A stretch of 64,000 nucleotides of DNA from Pseudohalioglobus sediminis (GCF_008370495.1 NZ_VTUX01000005.1:1-64000); one strand, 5' to 3'. Counted from the stretch's first letter, positions 47,279 to 57,563 are shown. Notes: generated by a model not told the origin, from the sequence alone. Numbers and translations are program-made.

Positions 47279-47869
47279 ATGCCAGGTAAAATCCACGCCA
47301 CTACCGCACGTAGCAGTGATAGTTTGCGAGATCATTTCCTGCTGGCGATGCCGAACCTGACGGAAGGCATATTTTCCCATAGCATCACCTACATCTGCGA
47401 ACATGGCGAGAGCGGCGCCATGGGCATTGTCATCAACCAGCCACTGGATTTGACCGTTTGCGAGATCTTCGAGCACCTGCAGATCGACTGCGTCGACGAT
47501 TTCATTGACCACCCGGTTATGGCCGGTGGGCCGGTACAAATAGATCACGGCTTCGTACTGCACCGTGGTTGCGCCGAAAAGTGGGAGGCAAGCCTGAAGG
47601 TCACAGGGGAAATTACCCTGACCACATCCCGCGACATACTGCGCGCCATCGCCCACGGTACCGGCCCAAAGGAGCATCTCATCGCACTGGGTTATGCGGG
47701 CTGGTCCGCCGGGCAACTGGAACAGGAACTGGCTGAAAACAGCTGGCTGACCCTGCCCGCTGACAGCGACATCATTTTCAACACCCCCACGGCACAGCGC
47801 CTCTCGCGCGCCGCCGCCCAGCTGGGGATCGATATGAACCTTATCTCCGGCGAGGCGGGACACGCCTGA
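47279..47869 (+). CDS. yqgE: YqgE/AlgH family protein
   Basis: 196 aa from ATG 47279; a TTG at 47213 would give a longer, atypical N-terminus overlapping the TonB gene. Conserved DHFLLAMPNL, GAMGIVINQPL and GGPV..DHGFVLH. A small alpha/beta protein first named AlgH in Pseudomonas; biochemical role not established. Overlaps or abuts ruvX. Confidence 0.95.
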   Translation: MPGKIHATTARSSDSLRDHFLLAMPNLTEGIFSHSITYICEHGESGAMGIVINQPLDLTVCEIFEHLQIDCVDDFIDHPVMAGGPVQIDHGFVLHRGCAEKWEASLKVTGEITLTTSRDILRAIAHGTGPKEHLIALGYAGWSAGQLEQELAENSWLTLPADSDIIFNTPTAQRLSRAAAQLGIDMNLISGEAGHA

Positions 47870-47886
47870 ATTCAGCCGTTCACACA

Positions 47887-48291
47887 GTGATTGCCTTTGA
47901 TTTTGGCCTGCGCCAGATTGGCGTGGCGGTGGGCAATACCCTCCTGGGCACTACGCAGACGCTGCCGATTATCAAGGCCAAAGACGGCATTCCAAACTGG
48001 CGCGACGTTGAAGAATTGATCAGGGAATGGGGGCCACAGCTACTGGTAGTGGGCGATCCGCTGAATATGGACGGCAGCGAAAGCGAACTGGCGCGGCGCG
48101 CCAGAAAATTCGCCCGCCGACTCAACGGCCGCCTGGGGCTGGAAGTTACCATGGTGGATGAGCGTTTGAGCAGCTTCGAGGCCAAGACGATAAGCCGGGA
48201 GCGGGGCCACAGGGGTGACTACAATTGCGACCCGGTGGACAGCCTCGCCGCGCAACTGATCCTGGAGACCTGGTTGGCCCAGGCCAGCTGA
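47887..48291 (+). CDS. ruvX: Holliday junction resolvase-like / pre-16S rRNA nuclease YqgF
   Basis: 134 aa from GTG 47887. RNase H-like fold: AFDFGLRQIGVAVGN (first catalytic Asp), VVGDPLNMDGSESE, and VDERLSSFEA (Glu), DPVDSLAAQLIL (last Asp). YqgF in E. coli processes the 5' end of 16S rRNA. An in-frame CTG at 47866, overlapping the yqgE stop as CTGA, would add seven residues and bring the N-terminus closer to family length. No pyr genes follow, unlike in Pseudomonas. Confidence 0.95.
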   Translation: MIAFDFGLRQIGVAVGNTLLGTTQTLPIIKAKDGIPNWRDVEELIREWGPQLLVVGDPLNMDGSESELARRARKFARRLNGRLGLEVTMVDERLSSFEAKTISRERGHRGDYNCDPVDSLAAQLILETWLAQAS

Positions 48292-48299
48292 GGCCGACC

Positions 48300-49445
48300 T
48301 CAGCTGCGCCCCATGAACTGCCCGCTCTCGTCCCGGTCTTCGAAGGACAGGGAAAACTCATCCGAGTTACCGCCAAATTGCCCGCGCTCGAACATCTTGA
48401 TCGCGAGGCGCACATCGTTGGCGGAGTCGGCGTAGCGGATGGCGTCTTCCTTGGTAATGAGGCCTTCCTTGTACGCCTTGGTCAGCGACTGGTCCAGCGT
48501 CTGCATGCCCAGCTCGGTAGACTTGGCCATAAGGTCCTTGATCAGGTGTACTTCGCCCTTGCGAATGTAATCCGCCACCAGTGGCGTGTTCAACAGCACT
48601 TCCACCACGGGTGTGCGTCCGTTGCCATCCTTACGCGGCAACAGCTGTTGCGCCACCATCGATTTCAGGTTGAGGGAGAGGTCCATCCACACCTGGGCGT
48701 GGTGCTCTGGCGGGAAGAAACTCTGGATACGATCCAGCGCCTGGTTGGCGTTGTTCGCGTGCAGCGTACAGAGACACAAGTGACCGGTCTCGGCAAAAGT
48801 CAGCGCCTGCATCATGGTTTCGGCGGTGCGAACCTCACCGATCATAATCACATCCGGCGCCTGGCGCAGTGTGTTCTTCAACGCCACGTCGAAAGATTCA
48901 GTATCCACACCGACTTCACGCTGGGTAACAATACAGTTGCCGTGATTGTGCATGTATTCAATGGGATCTTCGATGGTGATGATATGCCCGCGACTGTTCT
49001 GGTTGCGATAGCCGACCATGGAGGCCAAGGAGGTGGACTTACCGGTACCGGTCGCGCCCACGAAAACGACCAGGCCCCGCTTGGTCATGGACAGGTCCTT
49101 GATGATCGGGGGCAGGCCCAGCTCGTCGATGGTCGGTATTTCAGTCACGATGCGGCGCAACACCAGGCCGCACTCGCCGCGCTGCTGAAAGCAGCTGACA
49201 CGGAAGCGCCCGAGGCCCTCCCGGCCGATGGCAAAGTTGTACTCGTGGTGCTTCATGAAGTAGGACTGCTGTTCCTCATCCATCGTGGACAGCACCAGCT
49301 CTCTCGCCTCTTCCGCACTCAGAGGCTGCTGACGAACCGGGTGCAGGGAACCGTCTACCTTGATGCTGGGGCAGGCACCGGCTGAAATGAATCCGTCCGA
49401 TGCCCCCTCTTCCACCACGCGTTGCAACAACTCATCGATATTCAT
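48300..49445 (-). CDS. pilU: twitching motility ATPase PilU
   Basis: 381 aa. PilT-like secretion ATPase: Walker A GATGTGKSTS, Asp box TIEDPIEYMH, Walker B MIGEVRTAETM, His box TLHANNANQALDR. It lacks the AIRNLIRE motif of PilT, having TPLVADYIRKG there, and has an extended C-terminus, as PilU does. Helps PilT power type IV pilus retraction. Lies 38 nt downstream of pilT; convergent with ruvX. Confidence 0.97.
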   Translation of the reverse strand: MNIDELLQRVVEEGASDGFISAGACPSIKVDGSLHPVRQQPLSAEEARELVLSTMDEEQQSYFMKHHEYNFAIGREGLGRFRVSCFQQRGECGLVLRRIVTEIPTIDELGLPPIIKDLSMTKRGLVVFVGATGTGKSTSLASMVGYRNQNSRGHIITIEDPIEYMHNHGNCIVTQREVGVDTESFDVALKNTLRQAPDVIMIGEVRTAETMMQALTFAETGHLCLCTLHANNANQALDRIQSFFPPEHHAQVWMDLSLNLKSMVAQQLLPRKDGNGRTPVVEVLLNTPLVADYIRKGEVHLIKDLMAKSTELGMQTLDQSLTKAYKEGLITKEDAIRYADSANDVRLAIKMFERGQFGGNSDEFSLSFEDRDESGQFMGRS

Positions 49446-49483
49446 GCCACCACCCCCATATTATTCACCCGGTGTATGCCGGG

Positions 49484-50518
49484 TTAGAAATTCTCCGGCA
49501 TACGCGCCTTCTCCCGGGCCACATCCCGGGTAATGGTGCGCTTGTCTACCAGTTCATGCAGGCACTGGTCCATGGTCTGCATGCCAATGGCCTGGCCCGT
49601 CTGGATGGCGGAATACATCTGTGCCACCTTGTCTTCGCGAATCAGGTTGCGGATCGCCGATGTACCGCGCATGATTTCATGTGCCGCGACCCGCCCCCCG
49701 CTCGCTCGCTTGAGCAGGGTCTGCGAAATCACGGCCTGCAGTGACTCCGAGAGCATCGAGCGCACCATGTCTTTTTCCGCGGCCGGGAACACGTCGATAA
49801 CCCGGTCAATGGTCTTGGCCGCCGATGTGGTGTGCAGCGTGCCGAACACGAGGTGACCGGTTTCCGCTGCGGTCAGCGCCAGCCGGATCGTCTCCAGGTC
49901 GCGCATCTCACCAACGAGGATGATGTCCGGGTCTTCACGCAGCGCGGACCGCAGCGCCTCGGCAAATCCCAGCGTATCCTTGTGCACTTCCCGCTGGTTG
50001 ACCAGGCACTTCTTGGATTCATGCACGAATTCAATCGGGTCCTCAATCGTGAGGATGTGCTCGTACTTGTTGTCATTAATAAAATCCACCATCGCCGCGA
50101 GGGTAGTGGACTTACCCGAGCCCGTTGGCCCGGTTACCAGCACCAGGCCCCGGGGCATCATGGAAATATCGCGAAACACCTGCCCCATGCCCAGATCTTC
50201 CATGGTGAGCACCTTGGAAGGAATGGTACGGAATACCGCGCCGGAGCCACGGTTCTGGTTGAAAGCATTTACCCTGAAACGCGCAACGCCAGGCACTTCA
50301 AAGGAAAAGTCCGTCTCCAAGAACTCTTCATAGTCCTTGCGTTGTTTGTCGTTCATGATGTCGTAAATCAACTCATGAACCTGCTTGTGCTCCATCGGCG
50401 GCAGATTAATACGGCGTATATCGCCGTCCACCCGGATCATGGGAGGCAGTCCAGCTGAGAGATGAAGGTCAGACGCTCCCTGTTTGGCGCTGAACGCGAG
50501 CAGCTCTGTGATATCCAT
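49484..50518 (-). CDS. pilT: type IV pilus retraction ATPase PilT
   Basis: 344 aa. N-terminal PAS-like domain (DLHLSAGLPPMIRVDG), Walker A GPTGSGKSTT, Asp box TIEDPIEFVH, Walker B LVGEMRDLETI, and the PilT-specific AIRNLIRE motif. Hexameric cytoplasmic motor for pilus disassembly and twitching. Divergent from yggS with a 153-nt gap. Confidence 0.98.
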   Translation of the reverse strand: MDITELLAFSAKQGASDLHLSAGLPPMIRVDGDIRRINLPPMEHKQVHELIYDIMNDKQRKDYEEFLETDFSFEVPGVARFRVNAFNQNRGSGAVFRTIPSKVLTMEDLGMGQVFRDISMMPRGLVLVTGPTGSGKSTTLAAMVDFINDNKYEHILTIEDPIEFVHESKKCLVNQREVHKDTLGFAEALRSALREDPDIILVGEMRDLETIRLALTAAETGHLVFGTLHTTSAAKTIDRVIDVFPAAEKDMVRSMLSESLQAVISQTLLKRASGGRVAAHEIMRGTSAIRNLIREDKVAQMYSAIQTGQAIGMQTMDQCLHELVDKRTITRDVAREKARMPENF

Positions 50519-50671
50519 ATATTGTGTTTCCCCTCTGGCCGGGCGCCTGTCCCGCGACTGCAGGATTCCCTTGAGGCACCGACCCCACGGCCAACCGCCG
50601 TATTGTTGTTTTTACTTGCGTGCAGTTCATCGTATGGCTACGGAGGCCCACAATCGGCTAATATCCGCGCC

Positions 50672-51364
50672 ATGACTGACACCTTGCTTGAAAACCATAT
50701 CGCAAAGCTCCGCCTTAGGCTACGACAGAGTGCACAAAAGTACGATCGGGCAGAAAGCGATATTTTGCTGTTGGCAGTGAGCAAAACACAGCCAGCGGCG
50801 GCCATCAGGGCGGCCTATGCCTGTGGACTGAGTCACTTTGGTGAAAGCTACGTGCAGGAGGCCAGCGCCAAGATCGAGGCGCTTGCAGACCTGCCCCTGA
50901 CCTGGCATTTCATCGGTCCTCTGCAGTCCAACAAGACAAGGGCTGTTGCAGAACAGTTTCACTGGGTACACAGCGTGGAGCGGGAAAAAACAGCCCGGCG
51001 CCTGAGTGAGCAGAGGCCGCAGGAACTGGCGCCACTGCAGGTATGCATGCAGGTCAATATATCGGGTGAGCACAGCAAGTCGGGCGTCGCTCCGGATGCG
51101 GCGTCGGATTTGGCGGCTGCGGTAGCGTCACTGCCGCGCCTCACGCTCCGCGGGCTGATGGCCATTCCCGCCGCAACCGACGATGTGGCCGCACAGCGAG
51201 AGGCATTTGCCGGGCTGCGCAGGGAGTTTGAGTCACTGCGCCGCCACCACCCGCAAATGGATACCTTGTCAATGGGCATGTCCCGGGACCTGGAAGCGGC
51301 CATCGCTGAGGGCTCCACGCTGGTGCGCATCGGCACGGCTATCTTCGGCCCCCGGCGAGGGTGA
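50672..51364 (+). CDS. yggS: PLP homeostasis protein YggS (PROSC/YBL036C family)
   Basis: 230 aa. Fold-type III PLP protein: LLLAVSKTQP carries the PLP Lys, GESYVQEA, WHFIGPLQSNK and SMGMSRDLEAAI. No enzymatic activity is established; it keeps pyridoxal phosphate homeostasis. The start at ATG 50672 is chosen over a long upstream extension that overlaps pilT. First gene of the yggS-proC-yggT-met block. Confidence 0.96.
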   Translation: MTDTLLENHIAKLRLRLRQSAQKYDRAESDILLLAVSKTQPAAAIRAAYACGLSHFGESYVQEASAKIEALADLPLTWHFIGPLQSNKTRAVAEQFHWVHSVEREKTARRLSEQRPQELAPLQVCMQVNISGEHSKSGVAPDAASDLAAAVASLPRLTLRGLMAIPAATDDVAAQREAFAGLRREFESLRRHHPQMDTLSMGMSRDLEAAIAEGSTLVRIGTAIFGPRRG

Positions 51365-51502
51365 TCTTGGCCACGCTGTAGCGCTATACTGCCATGTTTG
51401 GTGGCTGAGCCTGGCCGGCCGCGCTCTGCGGCACGAATGGCCGATGTAACCGCGGATGGGCGCCTCACAGGTGACACCGCAAGAGAACCGGGGAACACCG
51501 TA

Positions 51503-52324
51503 TTGAGCACACCTGTTATAGCATTTGTCGGCGCTGGCAACATGGCCGCCAGTATTATTGGCGGCCTGGTCGACGCCGGCCATCCGGCACAGCGTATACG
51601 CGCCGCAGATCCCCATGCCGAAACCCTGCAACGGCTGTCCGCCACAGCGCCAGTCATTGCCTGCGGCGACAACAATGAAGCCGTCGCCGGGGCTGACGTT
51701 GTTATCCTGGCGGTCAAACCCCAGGTCATGGCTACCGTGTGCGCCGACATTGCACCGGCACTGGCGAACGGCAATACACTGGTAATATCCATCGCCGCGG
51801 GTATCACGCTAGAGAGTATGCAGGGCTGGCTGGGAGAAACCACGGCCATTGTTCGCTGCATGCCCAACACGCCCGCCTTGCTGGGCTGCGGCGCCAGCGC
51901 ACTGTATGCCAGCGCACAGGTGAGCGCGCAGCAACAGGAATGGGCCGCGTCAATTCTTGACGCCGTGGGTATCACCGAATGGGTGGAGAGCGAGGCCGAT
52001 CTGGACCCGGTAACGGCACTGTCCGGCAGCGGGCCCGCTTATTTTTTCCTGTTCATGGAAGCAATGATCGACGCCGCCGTTGAACAGGGCCTGCCGCGGG
52101 ACACGGCGACGCGGTTAACCCTGCAGACCTGCCTGGGCGCCTCACGCATGGCACTGGAGAATGAGGTGGACCTCGCAGAGTTGCGGCGAAGGGTGACCAG
52201 CCCGGGGGGAACGACCCAGGCTGCGGTGGAAAGTTTCGAAAGCAGCGGGTTGCGAGACCTGGTTGGCAGTGCCATGCAGGCAGCCGCAGATCGCGCCCGC
52301 GCAATGGCCAAGGAGATGGGATAG
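51503..52324 (+). CDS. proC: pyrroline-5-carboxylate reductase
   Basis: 273 aa with a TTG start at 51503, supported by GGGGAA ~8 nt before it and by family length; an ATG further upstream gives an atypical extension. NAD(P)H loop AFVGAGNMAASIIGG, VRCMPNTPALLGCG, and the C-terminal ALSGSGPAYFFLFMEAM and VTSPGGTTQAA. Last step of proline synthesis. Followed after 5 nt by yggT. Confidence 0.97.
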   Translation: MSTPVIAFVGAGNMAASIIGGLVDAGHPAQRIRAADPHAETLQRLSATAPVIACGDNNEAVAGADVVILAVKPQVMATVCADIAPALANGNTLVISIAAGITLESMQGWLGETTAIVRCMPNTPALLGCGASALYASAQVSAQQQEWAASILDAVGITEWVESEADLDPVTALSGSGPAYFFLFMEAMIDAAVEQGLPRDTATRLTLQTCLGASRMALENEVDLAELRRRVTSPGGTTQAAVESFESSGLRDLVGSAMQAAADRARAMAKEMG

Positions 52325-52329
52325 TACCG

Positions 52330-52917
52330 ATGGGCGCAGTGAACGAAATTTTTATCTACCTGATACAGACCGCACTCACGCTGTACATGATCGCCATGCT
52401 CTTGCGGTTTCTGCTGCAGGTGGTGCGTGCTGACTTCTACAACCCTATCAGCCAGTTCCTGGTCAAAGTCACCAATCCACTGGTAATACCACTGCGCCGG
52501 ATCATTCCGGGTTTCGGGGGTATTGACCTGGCATCACTGCTGCTGACGTTGCTGTTGCAGGCAGTGGCTATTGTGGTGCTCATGGCCCTTTACGGGCTGG
52601 GCATGCCGAATATCGGCCTGCTGCTACTCTGGGCTGCGCTAGGAGTGGTGGGCCTGCTGGTGAATATCTACTTTTTCGCGCTGCTGGCGACGATCATCCT
52701 CAGCTGGATAGCGCCCGGTTCGGGTAATCCGGCCGTGCACCTGTTGTACCAGATTACCGAGCCGGTCATGGCGCCGTTTCGCAAACTGTTGCCGCCCATG
52801 GGGGGAATGGATTTTTCTCCGATCCTTGTTTTCATACTTATTAACGTATTGCAGATCGCGCTGCGTCACATGGCAACGGGCGTCGGACTGCACCCGGCGC
52901 TTGTGATAGGCCTGTGA
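52330..52917 (+). CDS. yggT: YggT family membrane protein
   Basis: 195 aa. Two YGGT repeats, each with a hydrophobic helix pair and an RxxxP-type loop ([23 protein letters not shown] and the parallel [25 protein letters not shown]). In plastids and some bacteria YggT-like proteins affect cell division or osmotic tolerance; the role here is unknown. Its stop overlaps the metX GTG start as GTGA. Confidence 0.95.
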   Translation: MGAVNEIFIYLIQTALTLYMIAMLLRFLLQVVRADFYNPISQFLVKVTNPLVIPLRRIIPGFGGIDLASLLLTLLLQAVAIVVLMALYGLGMPNIGLLLLWAALGVVGLLVNIYFFALLATIILSWIAPGSGNPAVHLLYQITEPVMAPFRKLLPPMGGMDFSPILVFILINVLQIALRHMATGVGLHPALVIGL

Positions 52918-54062
52918 CGACTACCCTGGACAGCGGTTCGGTAGGCATCGTTACGCCCCGAACGGTACGTTTCGACCAGCCTTTACTGCTGGCTTGCGGG
53001 CGCGAACTGCCGGATGTGGAACTGGTTTACGAAACCTACGGCGAACTCAATCCACAACGCAGCAACGCGATTCTGATCTGCCACGCCCTGTCCGGTCACC
53101 ATCACGCCGCCGGCTATCACCACGAGGACGAGCGTAAACCTGGCTGGTGGGACGAGTGCATCGGCCCGGGCAAACCGATTGATACCCGGCGTTTCTTCGT
53201 TGTCAGCCTGAACAACATCGGCGGCTGCCATGGCTCTACCGGCCCCACGTCTATTAATCCAGAAACAGGCAAGCCCTGGGGCCCTGATTTTCCGCCGCTG
53301 CGCGCCCGGGACTGGGTCCACAGCCAGGCACGGTTAGCAGACTACCTCGGTATCGATTGCTGGGCCGCCGTAATTGGCGGCAGCCTTGGCGGCATGCAGG
53401 CCATGCGCTGGTCACTGGAATACCCGGACCGGCTGAAACATTGCGTGGTCATTGCCGCGGCGATGAAACTGAGCGCGCAGAACCTCGCTTTCAACGAACT
53501 GGCCCGCCAGGCAATTTTTTCGGACCCGGTCTTCGACGACGGCAATTACATTTATCGTGACGAGATTCCCGCACGGGGACTGGCGCTCGCCCGCATGGTG
53601 GGCCACGTTACCTATCTGTCAGATGAAGCCATGGCCAACAAGTTCGGGCGCGAACTGCGGGCCGGCAGCCTCGAGATGGGCAACGAGGACGACATCGAGT
53701 TCCAGGTACAGAGCTACCTCCGCTACCAGGGCAGCCAGTTCTCTTCGCAGTTCGATGCCAATACCTATGTGCTGATGACACGTGCGCTGGACTATTTCGA
53801 TCTCGCACGGGAATATGACAACGATCCGGTAAAGGCTTTCAGCCATGCCCGCTGCAGCTTTCTGGTGATTTCATTTTCGACTGACTGGCGCTTTTCACCG
53901 ACACGTTCCCAGGAGATAGTAGACGCATTGATCGCCGCCGATCGCCCGGTCACCTATGCCGAAATTGAAGCGGACGAGGGTCATGATGCCTTCCTGATGC
54001 CGATTCCGCGTTACCTCAGGACATTCTCGGCCTATATGCAACGTGTTGGAGGTGACGACTGA
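52914..54062 (+). CDS. metX: homoserine O-acyltransferase MetX
   Basis: 382 aa, GTG start overlapping yggT. Alpha/beta-hydrolase acyltransferase: [15 protein letters not shown], nucleophile Ser in [13 protein letters not shown], and C-terminal Asp/His in [10 protein letters not shown] and DEGHDAFLM. Activates homoserine with an acetyl or succinyl group for methionine synthesis; which donor is used cannot be told from the sequence by eye. TGATG overlap with metW. Confidence 0.96.
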   Translation: MTTTLDSGSVGIVTPRTVRFDQPLLLACGRELPDVELVYETYGELNPQRSNAILICHALSGHHHAAGYHHEDERKPGWWDECIGPGKPIDTRRFFVVSLNNIGGCHGSTGPTSINPETGKPWGPDFPPLRARDWVHSQARLADYLGIDCWAAVIGGSLGGMQAMRWSLEYPDRLKHCVVIAAAMKLSAQNLAFNELARQAIFSDPVFDDGNYIYRDEIPARGLALARMVGHVTYLSDEAMANKFGRELRAGSLEMGNEDDIEFQVQSYLRYQGSQFSSQFDANTYVLMTRALDYFDLAREYDNDPVKAFSHARCSFLVISFSTDWRFSPTRSQEIVDALIAADRPVTYAEIEADEGHDAFLMPIPRYLRTFSAYMQRVGGDD

Positions 54063-54652
54063 TGCGACTGGACCTCACGCATATCCAGCGCTGGATCGAG
54101 CCCGGCTCCCGCGTGCTGGACCTCGGCTGCGGCAGCGGCGAGTTCCTTGAAACGCTGCAGCGGGAACGGTCGGTGCGCGGCACAGGCATTGAAATTGATG
54201 AAGACAATATCAATGCTGCTATAGCCCGGGGGCTCAACATCATTGAGCAGAACATGGATGGGGGCCTCGCCAATTTTCGCGACCAGAGTTTTGACACGGT
54301 AGTAATGGCTCACGCGCTGCAGGCAGTGCACTATCCGGACAAGGTACTTGAGGAAATGTTGCGGATCGGGCGCCAGTGCATCGTGACATTCCCGAATTTT
54401 GGCCACTGGCGATGCCGGCTCTATCTCGGAACTCGCGGTCGTATGCCGGTGTCGAAGTTTATGCCGCACAGTTGGTATGACACGCCGAACATTCACTTCT
54501 GTACGGTACGCGACTTTGAAGCGCTGTGCAGCGAACGCAATATCCGTATCCTGGCCCGGGATTTTGTCGGCAATACCGACAGGGAACCCTTGCTTGCCAC
54601 GACCTGGCCCAACCTGTTCGCGACCACGGCCATCTACCACATCACACGTTGA
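54062..54652 (+). CDS. metW: methionine biosynthesis protein MetW
   Basis: 196 aa. Class I methyltransferase-like fold with SAM loop VLDLGCGSGEFLE, IEIDEDNI, QNMDGGL, and family motifs FPNFGHWRCRLYL, PYSWYDTPNIHFC-like (HSWYDTPNIHFC). Genetically linked to MetX throughout proteobacteria and needed with it for methionine synthesis in several species. Co-translated with metX. Confidence 0.96.
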   Translation: MRLDLTHIQRWIEPGSRVLDLGCGSGEFLETLQRERSVRGTGIEIDEDNINAAIARGLNIIEQNMDGGLANFRDQSFDTVVMAHALQAVHYPDKVLEEMLRIGRQCIVTFPNFGHWRCRLYLGTRGRMPVSKFMPHSWYDTPNIHFCTVRDFEALCSERNIRILARDFVGNTDREPLLATTWPNLFATTAIYHITR

Positions 54653-54659
54653 GGCAAAA

Positions 54660-55100
54660 ATGAAGAACGCTGCGATTACCCTGCTCCTGGCTGCGCTGTG
54701 GCAGGCCCACCCCGCCATTGCCCAGCAGTCGGAAATGTTTGGGCCCTATGAATTGCACTACAGTGTGGTCAATACCACATTCATCGAGCCCGAGGTTGCC
54801 GCCACCTACAACCTGGTGCGCGGTGAAAAGCGCGCCATACTCAACCTCGCAGTGCGAGAGCATGTTGCCGACGGCAACACCGTGGCGCGCCCCATGCAGC
54901 TCAAGGGCCGCAGTTGGGACCTGATCCAGAAAACAGACCAGCTGGCATTCCAGGAAGTGCGTGAAGGCCCGGCCATCTACTATATTGCCGAGGTCGAGTT
55001 CCTGGACAAGGAGTGGCGCCATTTCGAGGTGCACTTCCGCCCTGAGGGCGCTGATGAGACCTATACCTTCAGGCTCAAACACCAGATGTACAAGGACTGA
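54660..55100 (+). CDS. DUF4426 periplasmic protein
   Basis: 146 aa from ATG 54660. Signal peptide (1-~22, ending AIA), then a compact beta-rich DUF4426 domain with [15 protein letters not shown] and [14 protein letters not shown]. Seven nt after metW and 5 nt before rdgB; this gene is in the same position in Pseudomonas. Function unknown. Confidence 0.9.
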   Translation: MKNAAITLLLAALWQAHPAIAQQSEMFGPYELHYSVVNTTFIEPEVAATYNLVRGEKRAILNLAVREHVADGNTVARPMQLKGRSWDLIQKTDQLAFQEVREGPAIYYIAEVEFLDKEWRHFEVHFRPEGADETYTFRLKHQMYKD

Positions 55101-55105
55101 ACACG

Positions 55106-55702
55106 ATGAGCGAGCAGGTGGTGGTACTGGCCAGTGGCAACGCAGGCAAGTTACGAGAGCTCGAGCGGATTCTCGCGCCACTGGGCCTGCAGCTGCACTC
55201 ACAGGCCCAGTACGCGGTGCCGGAGGTTCCCGAGGACGGCCTGAGTTTTGTGGAGAACGCCATCATCAAGGCGCGGGCAGCCTGCCGGCATACGGGGCTG
55301 CCGGCGATTGCCGACGATTCCGGTCTCGAGGTGGACTACCTGAAAGGTGCCCCCGGTATTCACTCGGCCCGCTATTCTGGCAGCGGCGATGCGGGCAACA
55401 ACCAGAAACTGCTGCGCGAGTTGCAGAATGTACCCCAACCAGAGCGAACTGCGCGTTTCAGGTGCGTCCTGGTCTATATGCGCCATGAGCTGGACCCAAT
55501 GCCGATCGTCTGCGCCGGCAGCTGGGAGGGTCGCATTCTTGAGGCCCCGCAGGGCGACCAGGGTTTTGGCTATGACCCCCTGTTTTATGTGCCCGAGCAA
55601 CAGTGCAGTGCTGCGCAACTGGATGCCGCCGTGAAGAACCGGATAAGCCACCGGGCACACGCCAGCGCCAGGTTACTGGAGGCGCTGACACACAGCCGCT
55701 GA
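55106..55702 (+). CDS. rdgB: XTP/dITP diphosphatase (RdgB/HAM1)
   Basis: 198 aa. HAM1 fold: [41 protein letters not shown] region, and [12 protein letters not shown]. Hydrolyses non-canonical purine nucleoside triphosphates to monophosphates, keeping inosine and xanthosine out of DNA. Between DUF4426 and hemW with 4-5 nt gaps. Confidence 0.97.
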   Translation: MSEQVVVLASGNAGKLRELERILAPLGLQLHSQAQYAVPEVPEDGLSFVENAIIKARAACRHTGLPAIADDSGLEVDYLKGAPGIHSARYSGSGDAGNNQKLLRELQNVPQPERTARFRCVLVYMRHELDPMPIVCAGSWEGRILEAPQGDQGFGYDPLFYVPEQQCSAAQLDAAVKNRISHRAHASARLLEALTHSR

Positions 55703-55706
55703 ACAC

Positions 55707-56837
55707 ATGCCGCTCCCGCCACTCAGCCTGTACGTTCATCTGCCCTGGTGCGAACGCAAGTGCCCCTACTGCGACTTTAATTCGCACGAAGCCAGCCGCA
55801 TCCCCGAAGCGCAATACATCGAGGCACTGCTTGCCGACCTGGAAAGAGATCTTCACCTGGCCGCCGGCCGCACTGTGCAGACCCTGTTCATTGGCGGCGG
55901 AACCCCCAGCCTGTTCAGCGCCGACGCCATTGCCCGGCTCATGGATGCTGTCGCCGGCAAGCTCAGCCTTGCTGACAGGCTTGAGGCTACCATGGAGGCC
56001 AATCCCGGCAGTGCCGAGGCCGCCCGCTTCAAGGGCTACCGGCAGGCGGGGATCAATCGCCTCTCCCTGGGGGTGCAGAGCTTCCAGGAAGAGAAACTAC
56101 AGGCCCTGGGACGCGTACATTCCGGCGCCCAGGCGCGCGCCGCAATCGACCTTGCCATTGCAGCAGGCTTCGACAATTTCAATCTCGACCTGATGCACGG
56201 CCTGCCCGGGCAAAGCCCGGACGACGCCATGGCAGACCTCGCCACGGCCATCGACATGCAGCCCGCGCACCTGTCCTGGTACCAGCTCACAATAGAGCCC
56301 AATACCGTGTTCTACACGCGACCGCCGTCGCTGCCTGTGGAAGACGCCCTGGGCGACATCCAGGACAGGGGGGAAGAACTGCTGGCTGCAAGCGGGTACC
56401 TGCAATATGAAATCTCCGCTTACAGCCGGCCCGGCATGGAGTGCCGACATAACCTGAACTACTGGTCCTTCGGTGACTATCTCGCGATTGGCGCCGGTGC
56501 ACATGGCAAGATCACGGATGCCGCCGGCCGCATTACCCGCTATGCCAAAACCCGGGCACCCGCAGACTACCTCTCCGGGCAGCAATACACCGCGCAGCAG
56601 CGCACACTGGCGCCCGGCGAGATAATAGAAGAGTTCATGATGTTTGCCCTGCGCCTGAACCGGGGTTTCACCCTCGATACATTCACCTCGATGACAGGTC
56701 TGCAACCCGATGTGATCGAGCAAAAGCTGTCAATACTGGCAGGGAAAGGGCTGCTGCTGCAGCAGGGCAGGCACATACAGGCCAGCGATCTCGGCCGCCG
56801 GTTTCTCGACACGGTCATAGCCGAGTTCATCAGCTGA
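55707..56837 (+). CDS. hemW: radical SAM haem chaperone HemW
   Basis: 376 aa. Radical SAM Cys motif CERKCPYCDF (C-X3-C-X2-C plus the following Cys region), GGGTPSLF, NPGSAE, RLSLGVQSFQ and GLPGQSPDD; C-terminal HemN_C domain. HemW binds haem and inserts it into targets rather than acting as coproporphyrinogen oxidase; HemN-specific N-terminal parts are absent. Last gene of the block; convergent with trmB. Confidence 0.96.
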   Translation: MPLPPLSLYVHLPWCERKCPYCDFNSHEASRIPEAQYIEALLADLERDLHLAAGRTVQTLFIGGGTPSLFSADAIARLMDAVAGKLSLADRLEATMEANPGSAEAARFKGYRQAGINRLSLGVQSFQEEKLQALGRVHSGAQARAAIDLAIAAGFDNFNLDLMHGLPGQSPDDAMADLATAIDMQPAHLSWYQLTIEPNTVFYTRPPSLPVEDALGDIQDRGEELLAASGYLQYEISAYSRPGMECRHNLNYWSFGDYLAIGAGAHGKITDAAGRITRYAKTRAPADYLSGQQYTAQQRTLAPGEIIEEFMMFALRLNRGFTLDTFTSMTGLQPDVIEQKLSILAGKGLLLQQGRHIQASDLGRRFLDTVIAEFIS

Positions 56838-56867
56838 GCTCCGCTTCAAGCAGCCTGCGCCGGCACT

Positions 56868-57563
56868 TCAGGACTGTGTTGACCTCACAAATACGAGATC
56901 CCAGACGCCATGCCCAAGACGCTCACCGCGCGCTTCAAACTTGGTCAGCGGACGGTGTGCCGGGCGCGGCGCGTATTCGCCCGGGGCGCAGGTATTGGTG
57001 TAACCCTCAGCCGCGGATAGCACTTCCATCATCTGCTCGGCGTAATTTTCCCAGTCAGTCGCCAGGTGCAGCGTACCGCCCGGTTTGAGCCTCGAGCGCA
57101 GCGCCTCGACGAATTGTGGCTGGATCAGCCGCCGCTTGTGGTGCCGCTTCTTGTGCCAGGGATCGGGGAAGAAGATCTGCACCGTATCCAGTGACGACTC
57201 CGCTATGCAATCGCGCAGCACCTCCACGGCGTCGTGGCAGTAAACACGAATATTGCTGACATTTTCTTCCGCCATGGCGTGCAACAGCCTGCCCACACCC
57301 GGCTTGTGCACTTCGATGCCCACAAAGTTGGTGTCCGGAGCGGCCCTGGCCATCGCCACCAGGGACTGCCCCATACCAAAACCGATTTCCAGCACGCGCG
57401 GCCCAGGCCGGCCAAACACCGCATCGAAATCCAGCGGACCGGATGCGTGCTCGAGACCCCAGCGGGACCAGTTCTGCTCAAAGGCACGCTGCTGGCCCGG
57501 CGTCATGCGGCCGGTACGCAGCACATAGCTGCGTATAGGACGATGTTTCTCGCTGTTCACCAT
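56868..57563 (-). CDS. trmB: tRNA (guanosine(46)-N7)-methyltransferase TrmB
   Basis: 231 aa. Conserved [28 protein letters not shown] (SAM loop), [27 protein letters not shown] and the C-terminal [12 protein letters not shown]. Methylates G46 in the tRNA variable loop. Starts 1 nt after the DUF423 stop, so the two are one transcript. Confidence 0.97.
   Translation of the reverse strand: MVNSEKHRPIRSYVLRTGRMTPGQQRAFEQNWSRWGLEHASGPLDFDAVFGRPGPRVLEIGFGMGQSLVAMARAAPDTNFVGIEVHKPGVGRLLHAMAEENVSNIRVYCHDAVEVLRDCIAESSLDTVQIFFPDPWHKKRHHKRRLIQPQFVEALRSRLKPGGTLHLATDWENYAEQMMEVLSAAEGYTNTCAPGEYAPRPAHRPLTKFEARGERLGHGVWDLVFVRSTQS

Noticed and set aside
50462..50671. N-terminal extension of YggS
   Set aside because: It overlaps the divergent pilT start and promoter region; the conserved protein begins at ATG 50672.
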